A DNA stretch of 43,084 nt from Bacillota bacterium (GTDB lineage: Bacteria > Bacillota > Clostridia > Peptostreptococcales > Anaerovoracaceae). A program made the translations under genes and the position numbers. Location: positions 1 through 43,084 of the forward strand of contig JAFWZZ010000026.1 in NCBI GenBank assembly GCA_017522185.1, given 5' to 3'. The notes beneath the pieces are model-generated. The model was not told the origin of the DNA. It made no database searches and was given only the letters and a program-made list of their open reading frames with translations. Below, one piece after another: positions 22,248-30,528 of this stretch; within the stretch, counting starts at the first letter, position 1, and each line of letters starts with the position of its first letter.

Positions 22248-22661
22248 CTATTTCAAGTTATCCGGTCCAAAACCGTATGGCACCAGCTCTTTCAGCAGCA
22301 CTTCCAGTGCGCCGCCTTTGCCGTCAGGCATGACGATGACAAAGGTCTCCGGATCGCAAAACTCCATCATCACCTGTCTACACACGCCGCAAGGTGCCGT
22401 CGGTATATCTGCTTCCACGCCTTCCGGTGCCCCTACTACAGCAATACGGTCAAAGTCTCTCTCCCCTTCATAAACCGCTCTGAAAAACGCAGTTCGCTCA
22501 CCGCAGTTGGTCGGTGTGAATGCTGCATTTTCGATGTTGCATCCATGATAGATCTTACCGCTCTTTGTCAAGAGTGCCGCCCCTACTTTGAAATGAGAAT
22601 AGGGCGTATATGCACGCTCTCTGGCGAGTTTCGCTTCTTTTAATAATTCCATATTGTTCAT
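22248..22661 (-). CDS. cdd: Cytidine deaminase
   Basis: A 137-residue homotetrameric-type cytidine deaminase. The zinc and catalytic residues are seen in CNIENAAFTPTNCGERTAF (Cys and Glu) and PCGVCRQVM (two Cys), giving the three-Cys zinc site of Gram-positive CDA. It converts cytidine and deoxycytidine to uridine forms in pyrimidine salvage. AGGAGG lies 8 bp before the chosen start. Confidence 0.95.
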   Translation of the reverse strand: MNNMELLKEAKLARERAYTPYSHFKVGAALLTKSGKIYHGCNIENAAFTPTNCGERTAFFRAVYEGERDFDRIAVVGAPEGVEADIPTAPCGVCRQVMMEFCDPETFVIVMPDGKGGALEVLLKELVPYGFGPDNLK

Positions 22662-22683
22662 AGGATGAACCTCCTGTTAATCT

Positions 22684-23235
22684 TTATTTTAGTATGATGC
22701 TCTCTGCAATCCATAGAACCAGCACGGCAACTGCTGCCAGAGTTCCAATGCAGTCAAAGACTCTGCTTGCGGTGCTTTCCGGCTGTGCGTCCTGCACCGT
22801 TTCAATCGGGAACTTTGCCATGTCTTTCCCCGCTCCAATGGCAATCAGCAGTCCGATTAAGATTGCGAAGATCCCCAGGAAGAATGCAAGTATGCTCACA
22901 CTGGCCAGAAAATCATGGAGTTCGCCCAGAACGATCAGCAATACAAAAGGTGCTACCATCATCACGACACCGGCTATAAGAATTTTGCCGCCACTGTCCT
23001 GTCGTTCCTTCGCCTCCATGTACGCCTCGTTTCTTCGCAATTCTTCCGGCACCGGCTGTGCCATTTTTGTTGAAAAGGTGCTCCGCAGCACTGTGCAACT
23101 GCAGAAAACCATCACCAAAAGGTTCCTGATATCATCAAGCTCTGCATCCCCATCCTGAAATGTCAGATACGAGCAGTAGATCAGAAATCCGCCGACGACA
23201 ACCGCAGATATGATTCTCTTGACTTTCTCGTTCAT
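22684..23235 (-). CDS. Membrane protein of unknown function
   Basis: A 183-residue protein with about five hydrophobic segments (starting near 10, 38, 89, 112 and 160) and no recognisable catalytic motif. It is the first gene of a run with cdd, bcp and yaaA, separated from cdd by 22 bp. I do not recognise the family. Confidence 0.65.
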   Translation of the reverse strand: MNEKVKRIISAVVVGGFLIYCSYLTFQDGDAELDDIRNLLVMVFCSCTVLRSTFSTKMAQPVPEELRRNEAYMEAKERQDSGGKILIAGVVMMVAPFVLLIVLGELHDFLASVSILAFFLGIFAILIGLLIAIGAGKDMAKFPIETVQDAQPESTASRVFDCIGTLAAVAVLVLWIAESIILK

Positions 23236-23499
23236 GTTTCCGTTCCCCCCTAAACCGATTGTCTTTGTCTAAAGTATACCACATCCATTGCTATATAACT
23301 ACCTTTCATGCAGGAACTCTCCTTCTATTGTATGTTTCCCCAATACAATTACCATTTGAACAAAGCATTCAAATCTCATTTCTTATACCCATAATAACCC
23401 CTCTCTCGATGCTTTCGGGACAAGAAAATTGCAAAATGTTTCATTTATTTTTCTATGTGAATTCGATATAATGGGTTTAGCTATTAAAGGGGGGATATC

Positions 23500-24042
23500 A
23501 TGCTGAGTCTATATTTAACGCTCATTGATACAGACGAAGATAAAATCAGGTTTACGAAACTGTATGAACAGTATCGTCACCTGATGTTTTACATTGCAAA
23601 GGAAATCTTGCAGGATGAACATCTTTCCGAAGATGCAGTGCAGGAGGCTTTCTTGCGCATCGCAAAAAATTTTCATAAAGTTGGAGAAATTCTTTGTCCC
23701 GAAACAAGAAATTTCACGGTTATTATTACCAGAAATGTGGCAATCAACATGGTCAGCCGAAAGCATGGTGATCTGGATATGGACGCCTACTTGGACAGTG
23801 CCTCTAGCGAATTAACCGAAGACGTATTCGAAACCGTATCAAATAAACTGCTGATGGAATGTATCCTGAAGCTTCCGGAAACCTATCGTGATCCACTTTA
23901 TCTGTACCATCTCTATGGATATAGCTTTAACGAAATCTCGAACCTGTTATCCGTTTCTGTTGAAACCGCAAAGAAACGAGCACAGCGTGCCAGACATATG
24001 TTGAAGGTATTATTAGAAAAGGAGGGTTATCATCATGAATAA
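23500..24042 (+). CDS. ECF-type RNA polymerase sigma factor
   Basis: A 180-residue sigma-70 family protein with region 2 (LYEQYRHLMFYIAKEIL to EDAVQEAFLRIAKNF, about 24-66) and region 4 with its HTH (YGYSFNEISNLLSVSVETAKKRAQRARHML, about 142-171). It lacks regions 1 and 3, as ECF sigmas do. The gene overlaps the next, a single-TM protein, by 8 bp, as expected for a sigma and anti-sigma pair. The 264 bp upstream hold only a TATAAT-like element at 23465-23470. Confidence 0.9.
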   Translation: MLSLYLTLIDTDEDKIRFTKLYEQYRHLMFYIAKEILQDEHLSEDAVQEAFLRIAKNFHKVGEILCPETRNFTVIITRNVAINMVSRKHGDLDMDAYLDSASSELTEDVFETVSNKLLMECILKLPETYRDPLYLYHLYGYSFNEISNLLSVSVETAKKRAQRARHMLKVLLEKEGYHHE

Positions 24043-24700
24043 GAATTTTGATAGTGCCCTTGAGAATGCCTTTGATAAAGAGTTTTCCTGGCTGGATGCT
24101 TTTGAAAATCCTTACGCAAGTTACAAGTTTTCATCTCAGTTCGAATCCAGTATGAATACAATTATTCCGAAAGCTGAATTCACTTACGTAAGCATTGGAA
24201 AACGTAGAATTCGCAAAACTTTGCTGGCTGCACTTGTAGCATTACTAGCTATTTTGATTACAGGTTGTGCATTTGGCGTGTACTATCTGGTAGAGTGGAA
24301 TGAAGTGCAGAATGATAAACAAGGCACCTTAGATATCACCTTTGATATCACTGGTGAGCCCTCATCCGATTCGAATACTTCAGTTGTCCCTAAAACTCCC
24401 GCTGGGTATACCATTACAGAGCAATTCGATGATGATTCCTCTTGCATCATTGTCTATAGTGATGCACAGCAAAATCAAATCATCTATTCTCGGAGCAATG
24501 ATATAGAAAACATGAGCGTCAGCATTGACAATGAAGATGCCATTTTCAAAGAGACTATCATAAATGGATACAAGGGCTACACATCTTCCAAAGAGGGCGT
24601 TCATGCACTCTATTGGGTAGACAGCACTTATTTCTACGAACTCCAGGGAACCTGTGATATAGATGTGCTGTTCACAATGGCCGAGAGTATGGTAAATTAA
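24035..24700 (+). CDS. Single-TM protein, DUF4367-like, probable anti-sigma factor
   Basis: A 221-residue protein with a cytoplasmic N-terminus (about 1-60), one membrane segment (about 62-88) and an outside domain resembling DUF4367 (TPAGYTITEQFDDDSSCIIVY, about 122 onward). Proteins of this build encoded right after an ECF sigma usually hold the sigma at the membrane and release it on an outside signal. No classical zinc-binding HxxxCxxC anti-sigma motif is visible, so the inhibition mode would differ. The 8-bp overlap implies coupled translation. Confidence 0.75.
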   Translation: MNKNFDSALENAFDKEFSWLDAFENPYASYKFSSQFESSMNTIIPKAEFTYVSIGKRRIRKTLLAALVALLAILITGCAFGVYYLVEWNEVQNDKQGTLDITFDITGEPSSDSNTSVVPKTPAGYTITEQFDDDSSCIIVYSDAQQNQIIYSRSNDIENMSVSIDNEDAIFKETIINGYKGYTSSKEGVHALYWVDSTYFYELQGTCDIDVLFTMAESMVN

Positions 24701-24713
24701 TTTTTTGCATAAA

Positions 24714-24746
24714 AAAACCACCTTGGATAATTCCAAAGTGGTTTTT
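24714..24746. terminator. Bidirectional terminator
   Basis: AAAAACCAC...GTGGTTTTT with an interrupted inner stem (TTGGA/TTCCAA). It has T-runs on both strands and serves the sigma operon and the convergent rplM-rpsI operon. Confidence 0.82.
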
Positions 24747-24790
24747 GTTTGCTTTGATTGAAATTCTCGATTTTGTTGGCGAGAGATAAA

Positions 24791-25186
24791 TTATCTCTTG
24801 GAGAACTGGGAAGCTCTTCTTGCCTTCTTTAAACCGTACTTCTTTCTTTCCTTCATTCTGGAGTCTCTTGTTAAGAAACCAGCAGCCTTCAGAGGAGCTC
24901 TGTAAGCTTCCTTATCAGCTACGCACAGTGCTCTGGAGATACCGTGTCTTAAAGCACCAGCCTGACCTGTGAAACCGCCGCCGTGTACAGTAGCGATAAC
25001 ATCGAACTTGCCTTCGCAACCAGCAATTTCGAAAGGTCTTCTAACTTCTCTCTTAACGATTTCCATACCGAAGTAATCTTCTAAGTCCTTCTTGTTAACA
25101 GTAATTTTTCCAGTTCCTGGGATTAATCTAACTCTAGCAACTGAATGTTTTCTTCTACCTGTTCCCTGGTATTGTAATTTTGCCAT
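24791..25186 (-). CDS. rpsI: 30S ribosomal protein S9
   Basis: A 131-residue S9 with the canonical N-terminus ([16 protein letters not shown]) and C-terminal [12 protein letters not shown] tail that reaches the P-site tRNA. It lies 19 bp after rplM, the standard L13-S9 operon. Confidence 0.98.
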   Translation of the reverse strand: MAKLQYQGTGRRKHSVARVRLIPGTGKITVNKKDLEDYFGMEIVKREVRRPFEIAGCEGKFDVIATVHGGGFTGQAGALRHGISRALCVADKEAYRAPLKAAGFLTRDSRMKERKKYGLKKARRASQFSKR

Positions 25187-25205
25187 TGTCTATTCCTCCC
25201 TTTCC

Positions 25206-25634
25206 CTAGATTTCTAATGCTTCTGGTTTCTGAGCTTCGTGAGCGTGAACCGGACCAGCATATACCTTTAACTTCTTGAACATCTGTCTGCCTAACTTAC
25301 CATCAGGTAACATGCCCTTAACAGCGTGCTTGATGATTTCTTCTGGCTTTCTTGCCTGTAACTTTTCGAAAGTAGTTTCTCTCAGGCCACCTGGATAACC
25401 AGTGTGTCTCTTGTAGATCTTTTCCTTTCTCTTCTTACCAGTTACTTCGATCTTTTCAGCGTTGATAACGATTACGTAGTCACCGCAGTCAACGTGTGGT
25501 GTGTAGATAGGCTTGTTCTTGCCTCTTAAGATAGAAGCAACTTCAGATGCTAATCTACCTAAAGTCTTTCCTTCTGCATCAACAACGTACCATTTACGTT
25601 CTACTTCTGCAGGCTTTGCAATGTAAGATTTCAT
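25206..25634 (-). CDS. rplM: 50S ribosomal protein L13
   Basis: A 142-residue L13. The ATG at 25634 ([15 protein letters not shown]) with AAAAGGAG upstream is chosen over a longer frame starting at 25670, which would translate part of the leader. Signature stretches are [19 protein letters not shown] and [11 protein letters not shown]. The upstream leader and promoter are annotated separately. Confidence 0.98.
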   Translation of the reverse strand: MKSYIAKPAEVERKWYVVDAEGKTLGRLASEVASILRGKNKPIYTPHVDCGDYVIVINAEKIEVTGKKRKEKIYKRHTGYPGGLRETTFEKLQARKPEEIIKHAVKGMLPDGKLGRQMFKKLKVYAGPVHAHEAQKPEALEI

Positions 25635-25641
25635 TTTTTCT

Positions 25642-25800
25642 CCTTTTCTACCTACTGGGATACCTTGCAAAGTATCTTGTTCGGTGCTGCCTACTGGGAT
25701 TGAAGCATTCTCACTTCAATTGTCTTCGGCATAACTAAAATAACCTTTAGTGTGCAACGCTGCCGGGCGGCTGAGCTGCCCTACGTTACAACTTCTAACT
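25642..25800 (-). promoter_or_regulatory. Structured rplM leader (L13-leader-like)
   Basis: The untranslated leader of about 180 nt on the minus strand contains a hairpin from the AACG...CGTT region (GGGCAGC/GCCGCCC, 25758-25790), TTGAAG/CTTCAA (25701-25720), and GATAC/GTATC (25660-25677). An 11-bp direct repeat, CCTACTGGGAT on the plus strand, occurs at 25651-25661 and 25690-25700. Autogenous control of L13-S9 operons by leader RNA is known in Firmicutes; I cannot confirm that this one matches the described L13 leader. Confidence 0.5.
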
Positions 25801-25823
25801 TGGCGATAAGCGCAAGCACGATT

Positions 25824-25852
25824 ATTATATAGGAAAACGTCACACAATGCAA
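25824..25852 (-). promoter_or_regulatory. rplM-rpsI promoter
   Basis: Minus-strand TTGCAT (25847-25852) and TATAAT (25824-25829) with a 17-bp spacer. Confidence 0.7.
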
Positions 25853-25863
25853 CTGTTTTTTGC

Positions 25864-25892
25864 TTGAAAAATCAACATTTTTGTGCTATAGT
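25864..25892 (+). promoter_or_regulatory. ridA promoter
   Basis: TTGAAA (25864-25869) and TATAGT (25887-25892) with a 17-bp spacer. Its -35 lies only 11 bp from the -35 of the divergent rplM promoter, so the two may compete for polymerase. Confidence 0.7.
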
Positions 25893-25920
25893 AGCAACAT
25901 CAAAATCGGAGGTACTCATC

Positions 25921-26295
25921 ATGAAAAAGATTCATACAAATAACGCGCCAGCTGCTATCGGCCCTTATTCCCAGGCCATCGCGTGTGGCGATTTCTTATT
26001 CACATCTGGTCAGATCGGTCTGGACCCTGAAACCGGGGCAGTCGTAGAAGGCGGCATCAAAGAGCAGGCGGAACGCGCACTGCAGAACCTGATTGCTATC
26101 ATCGAAGAAGCCGGTTCCAGCCCTGACAAAATTGTAAAGACAACCTGCTTCCTGGCAGACATGGCTGACTTTGCTGCATTCAACGAAGTCTATGCTTCCT
26201 ACATCCCAAACGCGCCGGCGAGAAGCTGTGTTGCAGTGAGAGAACTGCCAAAGTCTCTCCTGTGTGAAGTGGAAGCTATTGTTTCCCTGAAGTAA
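25921..26295 (+). CDS. ridA: RidA-family enamine/imine deaminase
   Basis: A 124-residue RidA homologue; the ATG at 25921 with GGAGG is preferred to an upstream in-frame ATG at 25864, which would overlap the promoter. Motifs include NAPAAIGPYSQAI, FTSGQIGLDPETG and the C-terminal NAPARSCVAVRELP with the substrate-binding Arg and a nearby Glu (LLCEVEAI). RidA hydrolyses reactive 2-aminoacrylate and similar enamines from PLP enzymes. Confidence 0.96.
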   Translation: MKKIHTNNAPAAIGPYSQAIACGDFLFTSGQIGLDPETGAVVEGGIKEQAERALQNLIAIIEEAGSSPDKIVKTTCFLADMADFAAFNEVYASYIPNAPARSCVAVRELPKSLLCEVEAIVSLK

Positions 26296-26308
26296 AGGCG
26301 GAAGAACT

Positions 26309-26824
26309 ATGGCAAACCCAAACAAGCTTCCGCAGCCGGTCATCAACACCATTGCCATCGTCCGCGGACTGGCATTCGCACTGGTGACGGCTCTGTATTT
26401 CATCCTGCCAATCCAGGAATATCTCTGGTGTGTCTACGTAGGATTCTTCCTGACCATGGCGCTGGGCACGGATTACAAGAGAATGCCATCCTATATCTGC
26501 AGTCTGATTGCAGGATATGGCTGGGCATTCCTGTACTTAAATGCCGGCGGCTGGCTGGCACTGATCCTGCCGTTTTCTGTAACGGTCTGTGTGGTCATTT
26601 CGGAGTTCATCCTGACCGGAGGTCTGCTGTTCATCCATCTGACCTACTTTGCCGGCGGACTATTGGGCACGGTTCCTGCAGTCTTTGCTGCGGTCGCCAC
26701 TATCTTTGCGACCGGCCAGGGCATCGGTGCAGCGCCTGCATGCGGCGGCTCCGTCATCGCAGGTATTCTAATGGCATTCGGTACGACCTGGGTGATTGAT
26801 AAGGTGAATGGGAGACGCAAGTAA
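26309..26824 (+). CDS. DUF1097-family membrane protein
   Basis: A 171-residue protein with about five or six hydrophobic segments and the DUF1097 look (IQEYLWCVYVGFFLTMALG, then GGSVIAGILMAFGTTW). No function is established for the family. It lies 13 bp after ridA and shares its terminator. Confidence 0.75.
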   Translation: MANPNKLPQPVINTIAIVRGLAFALVTALYFILPIQEYLWCVYVGFFLTMALGTDYKRMPSYICSLIAGYGWAFLYLNAGGWLALILPFSVTVCVVISEFILTGGLLFIHLTYFAGGLLGTVPAVFAAVATIFATGQGIGAAPACGGSVIAGILMAFGTTWVIDKVNGRRK

Positions 26825-26832
26825 ACATATTT

Positions 26833-26867
26833 AAAACGGTGAAATCCCCAGGACTTCACCGTTTTCT
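26833..26867. terminator. Bidirectional terminator between the ridA operon and the Rpn gene
   Basis: AAAACGGTGAA pairs with TTCACCGTTTT. T residues follow on the plus strand and a T-rich stretch on the minus strand. Confidence 0.82.
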
Positions 26868-26880
26868 TACTTATATATCC

Positions 26881-26916
26881 ATTATTTAATTACTACCTTG
26901 TGGAACTTCTTCTTGC
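26881..26916 (-). repeat. Copy of the tyrS 3' end at the end of the Rpn gene
   Basis: These 36 bases match 27937-27972 (the end of tyrS) at 32 positions. In tyrS they encode KKKFHKVVIK and stop; here the same DNA is read in another frame as the last residues of the Rpn protein (EEVPQGSN). The two copies bracket the Rpn gene, about 1056 bp apart. Confidence 0.75.
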
Positions 26917-27788
26917 AATTGGCGAATCTGCTCTTCCGTCAAGCCCGTGGTCTTCATAATTACATCGCTACTTAATTGCTCTTCAATCATGGCTTTTGCA
27001 ATAGACAGTTTTTCTTCGATTCGCCCTTCTGCCCGGCCTTCTTCCCAACTCTCCTCACCACGAATTTGTGCAAATTGTTCAATTGTAATATCATCGTAGA
27101 GCATACCTCTTACCTCCTTGCCATACTGTATCAGAAAGTCCTTAAGAATGTTCTCTTCAATACAGCGTTTCACCGCCATATCGATTGCTTCTTCCAGCAG
27201 GTTTCCTTCCTCTCTGTATGCATTGACATAGTTTAGCAAGAGGCTATATCCGCGAAGTTTTTCACTGCGGGCCAGAATAGCTTCTGCTTTTTTTCTATTG
27301 TACCTCACATCAATGATTTTTACCACAAGTTCCATAGAATTTTTCTGCGCTGGACCAATAAAGCTGTCCGATAAACGAAGTTCATCCTTATCCCAGTTTT
27401 CTTCCCCCGTATAAATGACAAAAAATTCCGGTGTCAAAATCGGAATTGGTTTTCGTTTGAACAACTCCTCGTTATCAACCTCCTTGTTGTACGTCTGTGC
27501 AACATAATTCAAAAACCTTAGCGGCATGTTTCCGTTAATTGTTGATTGATGCTCCGTTAACACGACAAACTTTCCTGCGATAGAAAAGCCTAAATCATTT
27601 TTACCTTCTACATAGAGTACATTTTCCAGTGTTGTGAACTCCACTTCTGTATCCATCCCATAGTCTGTGCCCTCCAATGCATTATATAACTCGATTGCAC
27701 TTTCTTTATTCGCAAACAGGAACCGAAATAGTGTGTCCTGATATGTGCGTTTTGCTTTTACTGGATGTGTTTTCGTCTGTAATTTCAT
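26886..27788 (-). CDS. Rpn-family recombination-promoting nuclease / putative transposase
   Basis: The ATG at 27788 (MKLQTKTHPVKAKRTYQD) with GAGGGGG upstream gives 300 residues; the longer frame from 27929 runs through the tyrS terminator and is rejected. The N-terminal PD-(D/E)XK-type domain has RTYQDTLFRFLFANKE, then VVLTEHQSTINGNMPLRFL, the Rpn/transposase_31 signature, with the active-site Asp probably in KNDLGFS. A Glu-rich helical part and a small C-terminal helical module (TGLTEEQIRQLQEE) follow. Rpn proteins are nucleases linked to recombination and phage defence. Its last codons derive from a tyrS 3'-end copy. Confidence 0.9.
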   Translation of the reverse strand: MKLQTKTHPVKAKRTYQDTLFRFLFANKESAIELYNALEGTDYGMDTEVEFTTLENVLYVEGKNDLGFSIAGKFVVLTEHQSTINGNMPLRFLNYVAQTYNKEVDNEELFKRKPIPILTPEFFVIYTGEENWDKDELRLSDSFIGPAQKNSMELVVKIIDVRYNRKKAEAILARSEKLRGYSLLLNYVNAYREEGNLLEEAIDMAVKRCIEENILKDFLIQYGKEVRGMLYDDITIEQFAQIRGEESWEEGRAEGRIEEKLSIAKAMIEEQLSSDVIMKTTGLTEEQIRQLQEEVPQGSN

Positions 27789-27885
27789 GCTTCTTGTTCC
27801 CCCTCGCTCTATTTCAAATAGAATTTTTGTCATTGTAACACATGGAATATGGAGAAACTTGTCATAAATTGTCGCAAAATCAACA

Positions 27886-27919
27886 TAAAAAGAGCTGATC
27901 CCAACCGGAATCAGCTCTT
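27886..27919 (-). terminator. tyrS terminator
   Basis: AAGAGCTGAT pairs with ATCAGCTCTT (27890-27919), and TTTT follows on the minus strand, 18 bp beyond the tyrS stop. Confidence 0.85.
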
Positions 27920-27936
27920 GCAATATCACTTATGCA

Positions 27937-27972
27937 ATTATTTGATAACCACCTTGTGGAACTTTTTCTTGC
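27937..27972 (-). repeat. tyrS 3' end, partner of the repeat at 26881-26916
   Basis: This is the original copy, read in the tyrS frame. Similarity to the other copy continues weakly for about 12 bp past the tyrS stop codon (AAATAAT...TAAGT in both). Confidence 0.75.
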
Positions 27973-29266
27973 CCTTCTGAATCAGGATTTCGCCATCCTG
28001 GAACAGATCAGCAGTTACGCTCATCTTAGGGTTTGTTACCTTTTCACCGTTCAGAGATAAGCCTCCCTGTTCGATGGTTCTGAAGCCTTCGCCGTTGGAT
28101 GGAACCAGACCCAGTTCTTTGATCAGGGAAACCAGACCCTTGCCTTCGCCTTCGAATACAGCAGCATCCATTTCTGTTGTAGGGATGTTCGCAGAAGCAC
28201 CGCCGCCACCGAATGCCGCTCTTGCGCCTTCCTGTGCCTTCTTTGCTTCTTCTTCGCCGTGAACCATCTTTGTTACTTCGTAAGCCAGGATTTCCTTTGC
28301 CTTATTGATTTCAGCACCTTCCAGTGCGGATAATCTTTCTACTTCTTCCATCGGTAAGAAAGTCAGGAATCTCAGGCACTTGTTTACGTCAGCGTCAGCA
28401 ACGTTTCTCCAGTACTGGTAGAATTCGTATGGGGAAGTTCTTTCAGCGGATAACCATAATGCGCCCTTCTGTGTCTTACCCATCTTCTTGCCTTCGCTGT
28501 TTGTCAGCAGCGCAAAAGTCATACCTTCTACGTCGATGCCGCACCATTTTCTGGATAACTGCTTGCCTGCTAAGATGTTGGACCACTGGTCGTTTCCGCC
28601 GAACTGCATCTTCAGACCAAAGTCTCTAGCCATTACGCAGAAGTCATAACCCTGCATCAGCATATAGTTGAATTCGAAGAAAGTCAGACCGTCAACCATT
28701 CTCTGCTTGAAACATTCTGCTCTCAGCATTGTGTTTACGTTGAAGTGTGTGCCTACTTCTCTTACAAAATCTACGTAGTTTAACGGTCTCAACCAGTGTG
28801 CGTTGTTTACGCTGATTGCCTTACCAGGCAGAGGTTCTCTGTTCTGGTGTCCTGGCTGGTATACACCGCCATTGCCTTCGTACTTCCATTCATCGTCAAA
28901 GTCTAAGTACTTATCAAACAGTTTCTTGAATGCCTGGCAGTTTTCGTCGATAGTTTCTACTGTCATCATCTGACGCATATCCTGTCTGCCGGATGGGTCA
29001 CCAACCATGCCGGTACCACCACCGATCAGAACAACCGGAGTATGTCCGTACTTCTGCATATACATCAGGATGATAACCTGCATGAAGTGACCGATGTGCA
29101 GGCAGTCAGCAGTCGGGTCGAAACCGATGTAGAACTTAATCTTTTCTTCGCCCAGCATCTTTCTTACGGCTTCTTCATCAGTAACCTGTTCGATAAAACC
29201 TCTTTCTTTTAATACGTCATACACGTTTGTATGTTTACTTACATTATCAGGAATAAAATTCTTCAT
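27938..29266 (-). CDS. tyrS: Tyrosyl-tRNA synthetase
   Basis: A 442-residue class I synthetase, slightly longer than the usual bacterial TyrRS of about 420. The HIGH motif is in DPTADCLHIGHFM, and the KMSKS-like motif is KKMGKTQKG. A C-terminal S4 RNA-binding domain covers about the last 65 residues (ends KKKFHKVVIK). It charges tRNA-Tyr. No T-box is visible upstream; instead a palindromic element lies at 29324-29433. Confidence 0.96.
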   Translation of the reverse strand: MKNFIPDNVSKHTNVYDVLKERGFIEQVTDEEAVRKMLGEEKIKFYIGFDPTADCLHIGHFMQVIILMYMQKYGHTPVVLIGGGTGMVGDPSGRQDMRQMMTVETIDENCQAFKKLFDKYLDFDDEWKYEGNGGVYQPGHQNREPLPGKAISVNNAHWLRPLNYVDFVREVGTHFNVNTMLRAECFKQRMVDGLTFFEFNYMLMQGYDFCVMARDFGLKMQFGGNDQWSNILAGKQLSRKWCGIDVEGMTFALLTNSEGKKMGKTQKGALWLSAERTSPYEFYQYWRNVADADVNKCLRFLTFLPMEEVERLSALEGAEINKAKEILAYEVTKMVHGEEEAKKAQEGARAAFGGGGASANIPTTEMDAAVFEGEGKGLVSLIKELGLVPSNGEGFRTIEQGGLSLNGEKVTNPKMSVTADLFQDGEILIQKGKKKFHKVVIK

Positions 29267-29323
29267 TCTTACTTATCCTCTTTCTTTAGAATTTTTCGCC
29301 CTTATATTTATTTCTCCCGCGCA

Positions 29324-29433
29324 GGAAATTTTTTCCAAGTGCACAGGTTTGACAAGGGGTGATGAGTGCGCGCACTTAGGCGTACGCAATCGAATCACCG
29401 TGCAGGCAAACCGAAGCAATGCGGAAATTTAAC
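29324..29433 (-). repeat. Foldable intercistronic element, copy A (between upp and tyrS)
   Basis: Outer arms GGAAATTTT...CGGAAATTTAAC and CACAGGTTTG...GCAAACC pair with each other. An inner helix GGTGAT/ATCACC follows, then conserved GAGTGCGCG and GTACGCAATCGA around an apical hairpin. It starts 7 bp past the upp stop codon. Copy B at 31561-31667 keeps the outer arms and the loop motifs but has a different inner helix, AGTCTTGC/GCAAGGCT, that still pairs. The strand of action is uncertain because the element is nearly palindromic. Confidence 0.75.
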
Positions 29434-29440
29434 CAGCGGA

Positions 29441-30070
29441 TTATTTCGTGCCGTAGAGTCTGTCCCCGGCATCTCCCAGCCCTGGCACTATGTACTTATT
29501 TTCGTTGAGACGTTCATCCTTTGCTGCAACGTAGATGTCCACATCAGGATGGGCGTTCTGCAGCACCTCAATGCCTTCCGGCGCCGCCAGCAGGCACATG
29601 AAGACGATATCTTTACCGCCTCTCTGCTTGATGAAGTCAATGGCAGCCACGGCACTTCCACCTGTCGCCAGCATCGGGTCTACAACGAAAATTTTTCTCT
29701 TTTCAATATCAACCGGAAGCTTGCAGTAATATTCTACAGGCTGGTGTGTCTCCGGATCTCTGTATAAGCCAATGTGACCCACCTTTGCGTTTGGTACCAG
29801 CGCCAGCATGCCGTCCACGAAGCCCAGCCCCGCTCTTAAAATCGGAACGATGGCGATGTCCTCACCTTCCAGCATGTTCACGGTTGTCTTGCAAATCGGC
29901 GTTTCAATTTCCACCGCCTTCAGCGGAAGGTCTCTTGTCGCTTCGAAGCCCATCAAAGTAGCCACTTCCGTCGCCAGTTCTCTGAACTCCTTAACGGTTG
30001 TGTCCGTCTTTCTCATGAGAGAAACCTTGTGCTGAATTAACGGATGATCAAATACGTATACTTTACCCAT
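29441..30070 (-). CDS. upp: Uracil phosphoribosyltransferase
   Basis: A 209-residue UPRTase of standard length. The PRPP-binding loop is [15 protein letters not shown], the N-terminus is [17 protein letters not shown], and the C-terminal uracil-binding [11 protein letters not shown] is typical. It converts uracil and PRPP to UMP. It lies 12 bp after rpiB in the prfA-to-tyrS run. Confidence 0.97.
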   Translation of the reverse strand: MGKVYVFDHPLIQHKVSLMRKTDTTVKEFRELATEVATLMGFEATRDLPLKAVEIETPICKTTVNMLEGEDIAIVPILRAGLGFVDGMLALVPNAKVGHIGLYRDPETHQPVEYYCKLPVDIEKRKIFVVDPMLATGGSAVAAIDFIKQRGGKDIVFMCLLAAPEGIEVLQNAHPDVDIYVAAKDERLNENKYIVPGLGDAGDRLYGTK

Positions 30071-30082
30071 GACAACCTCCCG

Positions 30083-30514
30083 TTACATTTCGTCCAACAT
30101 GTTGGTTCTTCTTTCGTGACGGCCGCCTTCAAAGTCAGTATCCAACCATGCATCTACAATCTGCAGTGCAAGTTCCGGTGCAGTTGTACGTCCACCCAGC
30201 GCAAGAACATTTGCGTTGTTATGCTGCTTTGTTAACTGTGCCATCTCAACAGATGTACAAAGTCCGCAACGCACGCCTTTTACTTTGTTTGCAGCGATGG
30301 AAATGCCGATGCCTGTTCCGCAAACAACGATGCCGCAGTCTGCGTCTCCATTCGCAACAGCTTCTCCGCATGCTTTCCCATATACAGGATAATCTACAGA
30401 TTCTTCGGAGTTCGTTCCCAGATCTGCAACCTCAAATCCTCTTTCTGCTACGTGCTTCTTTACGATTTCCTTCAGTTCAAAACCGCCGTGATCGCTGGCA
30501 ATTGCAATTTTCAT
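30083..30514 (-). CDS. rpiB: Ribose-5-phosphate isomerase B
   Basis: A 143-residue RpiB. The start MKIAIASDHGGFELK is chosen because AGAGGTGG lies 5 bp before that ATG; an earlier GTG is possible. The active-site Cys is in VVCGTGIGISIAAN, and the D and H residues of SDHGG are present. It interconverts ribose-5- and ribulose-5-phosphate. Confidence 0.95.
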   Translation of the reverse strand: MKIAIASDHGGFELKEIVKKHVAERGFEVADLGTNSEESVDYPVYGKACGEAVANGDADCGIVVCGTGIGISIAANKVKGVRCGLCTSVEMAQLTKQHNNANVLALGGRTTAPELALQIVDAWLDTDFEGGRHERRTNMLDEM

Positions 30515-30528
30515 CATTTCCACCTCTG

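Noticed and set aside
23259-23471. 70-codon frame upstream of the sigma factor
   Set aside because: It has no ribosome binding site or recognisable features, and it overlaps the likely promoter region.
27789-27929. N-terminal extension of the Rpn protein to 347 residues
   Set aside because: The extension crosses the tyrS terminator hairpin, and an internal ATG at 27788 has a good ribosome binding site and begins the conserved domain.
29267-29440. T-box leader for tyrS
   Set aside because: I see no T-box sequence (AGGGTGGNACCGCG-like) or antiterminator; the structure there is a near-palindromic element also found upstream of ywlC.
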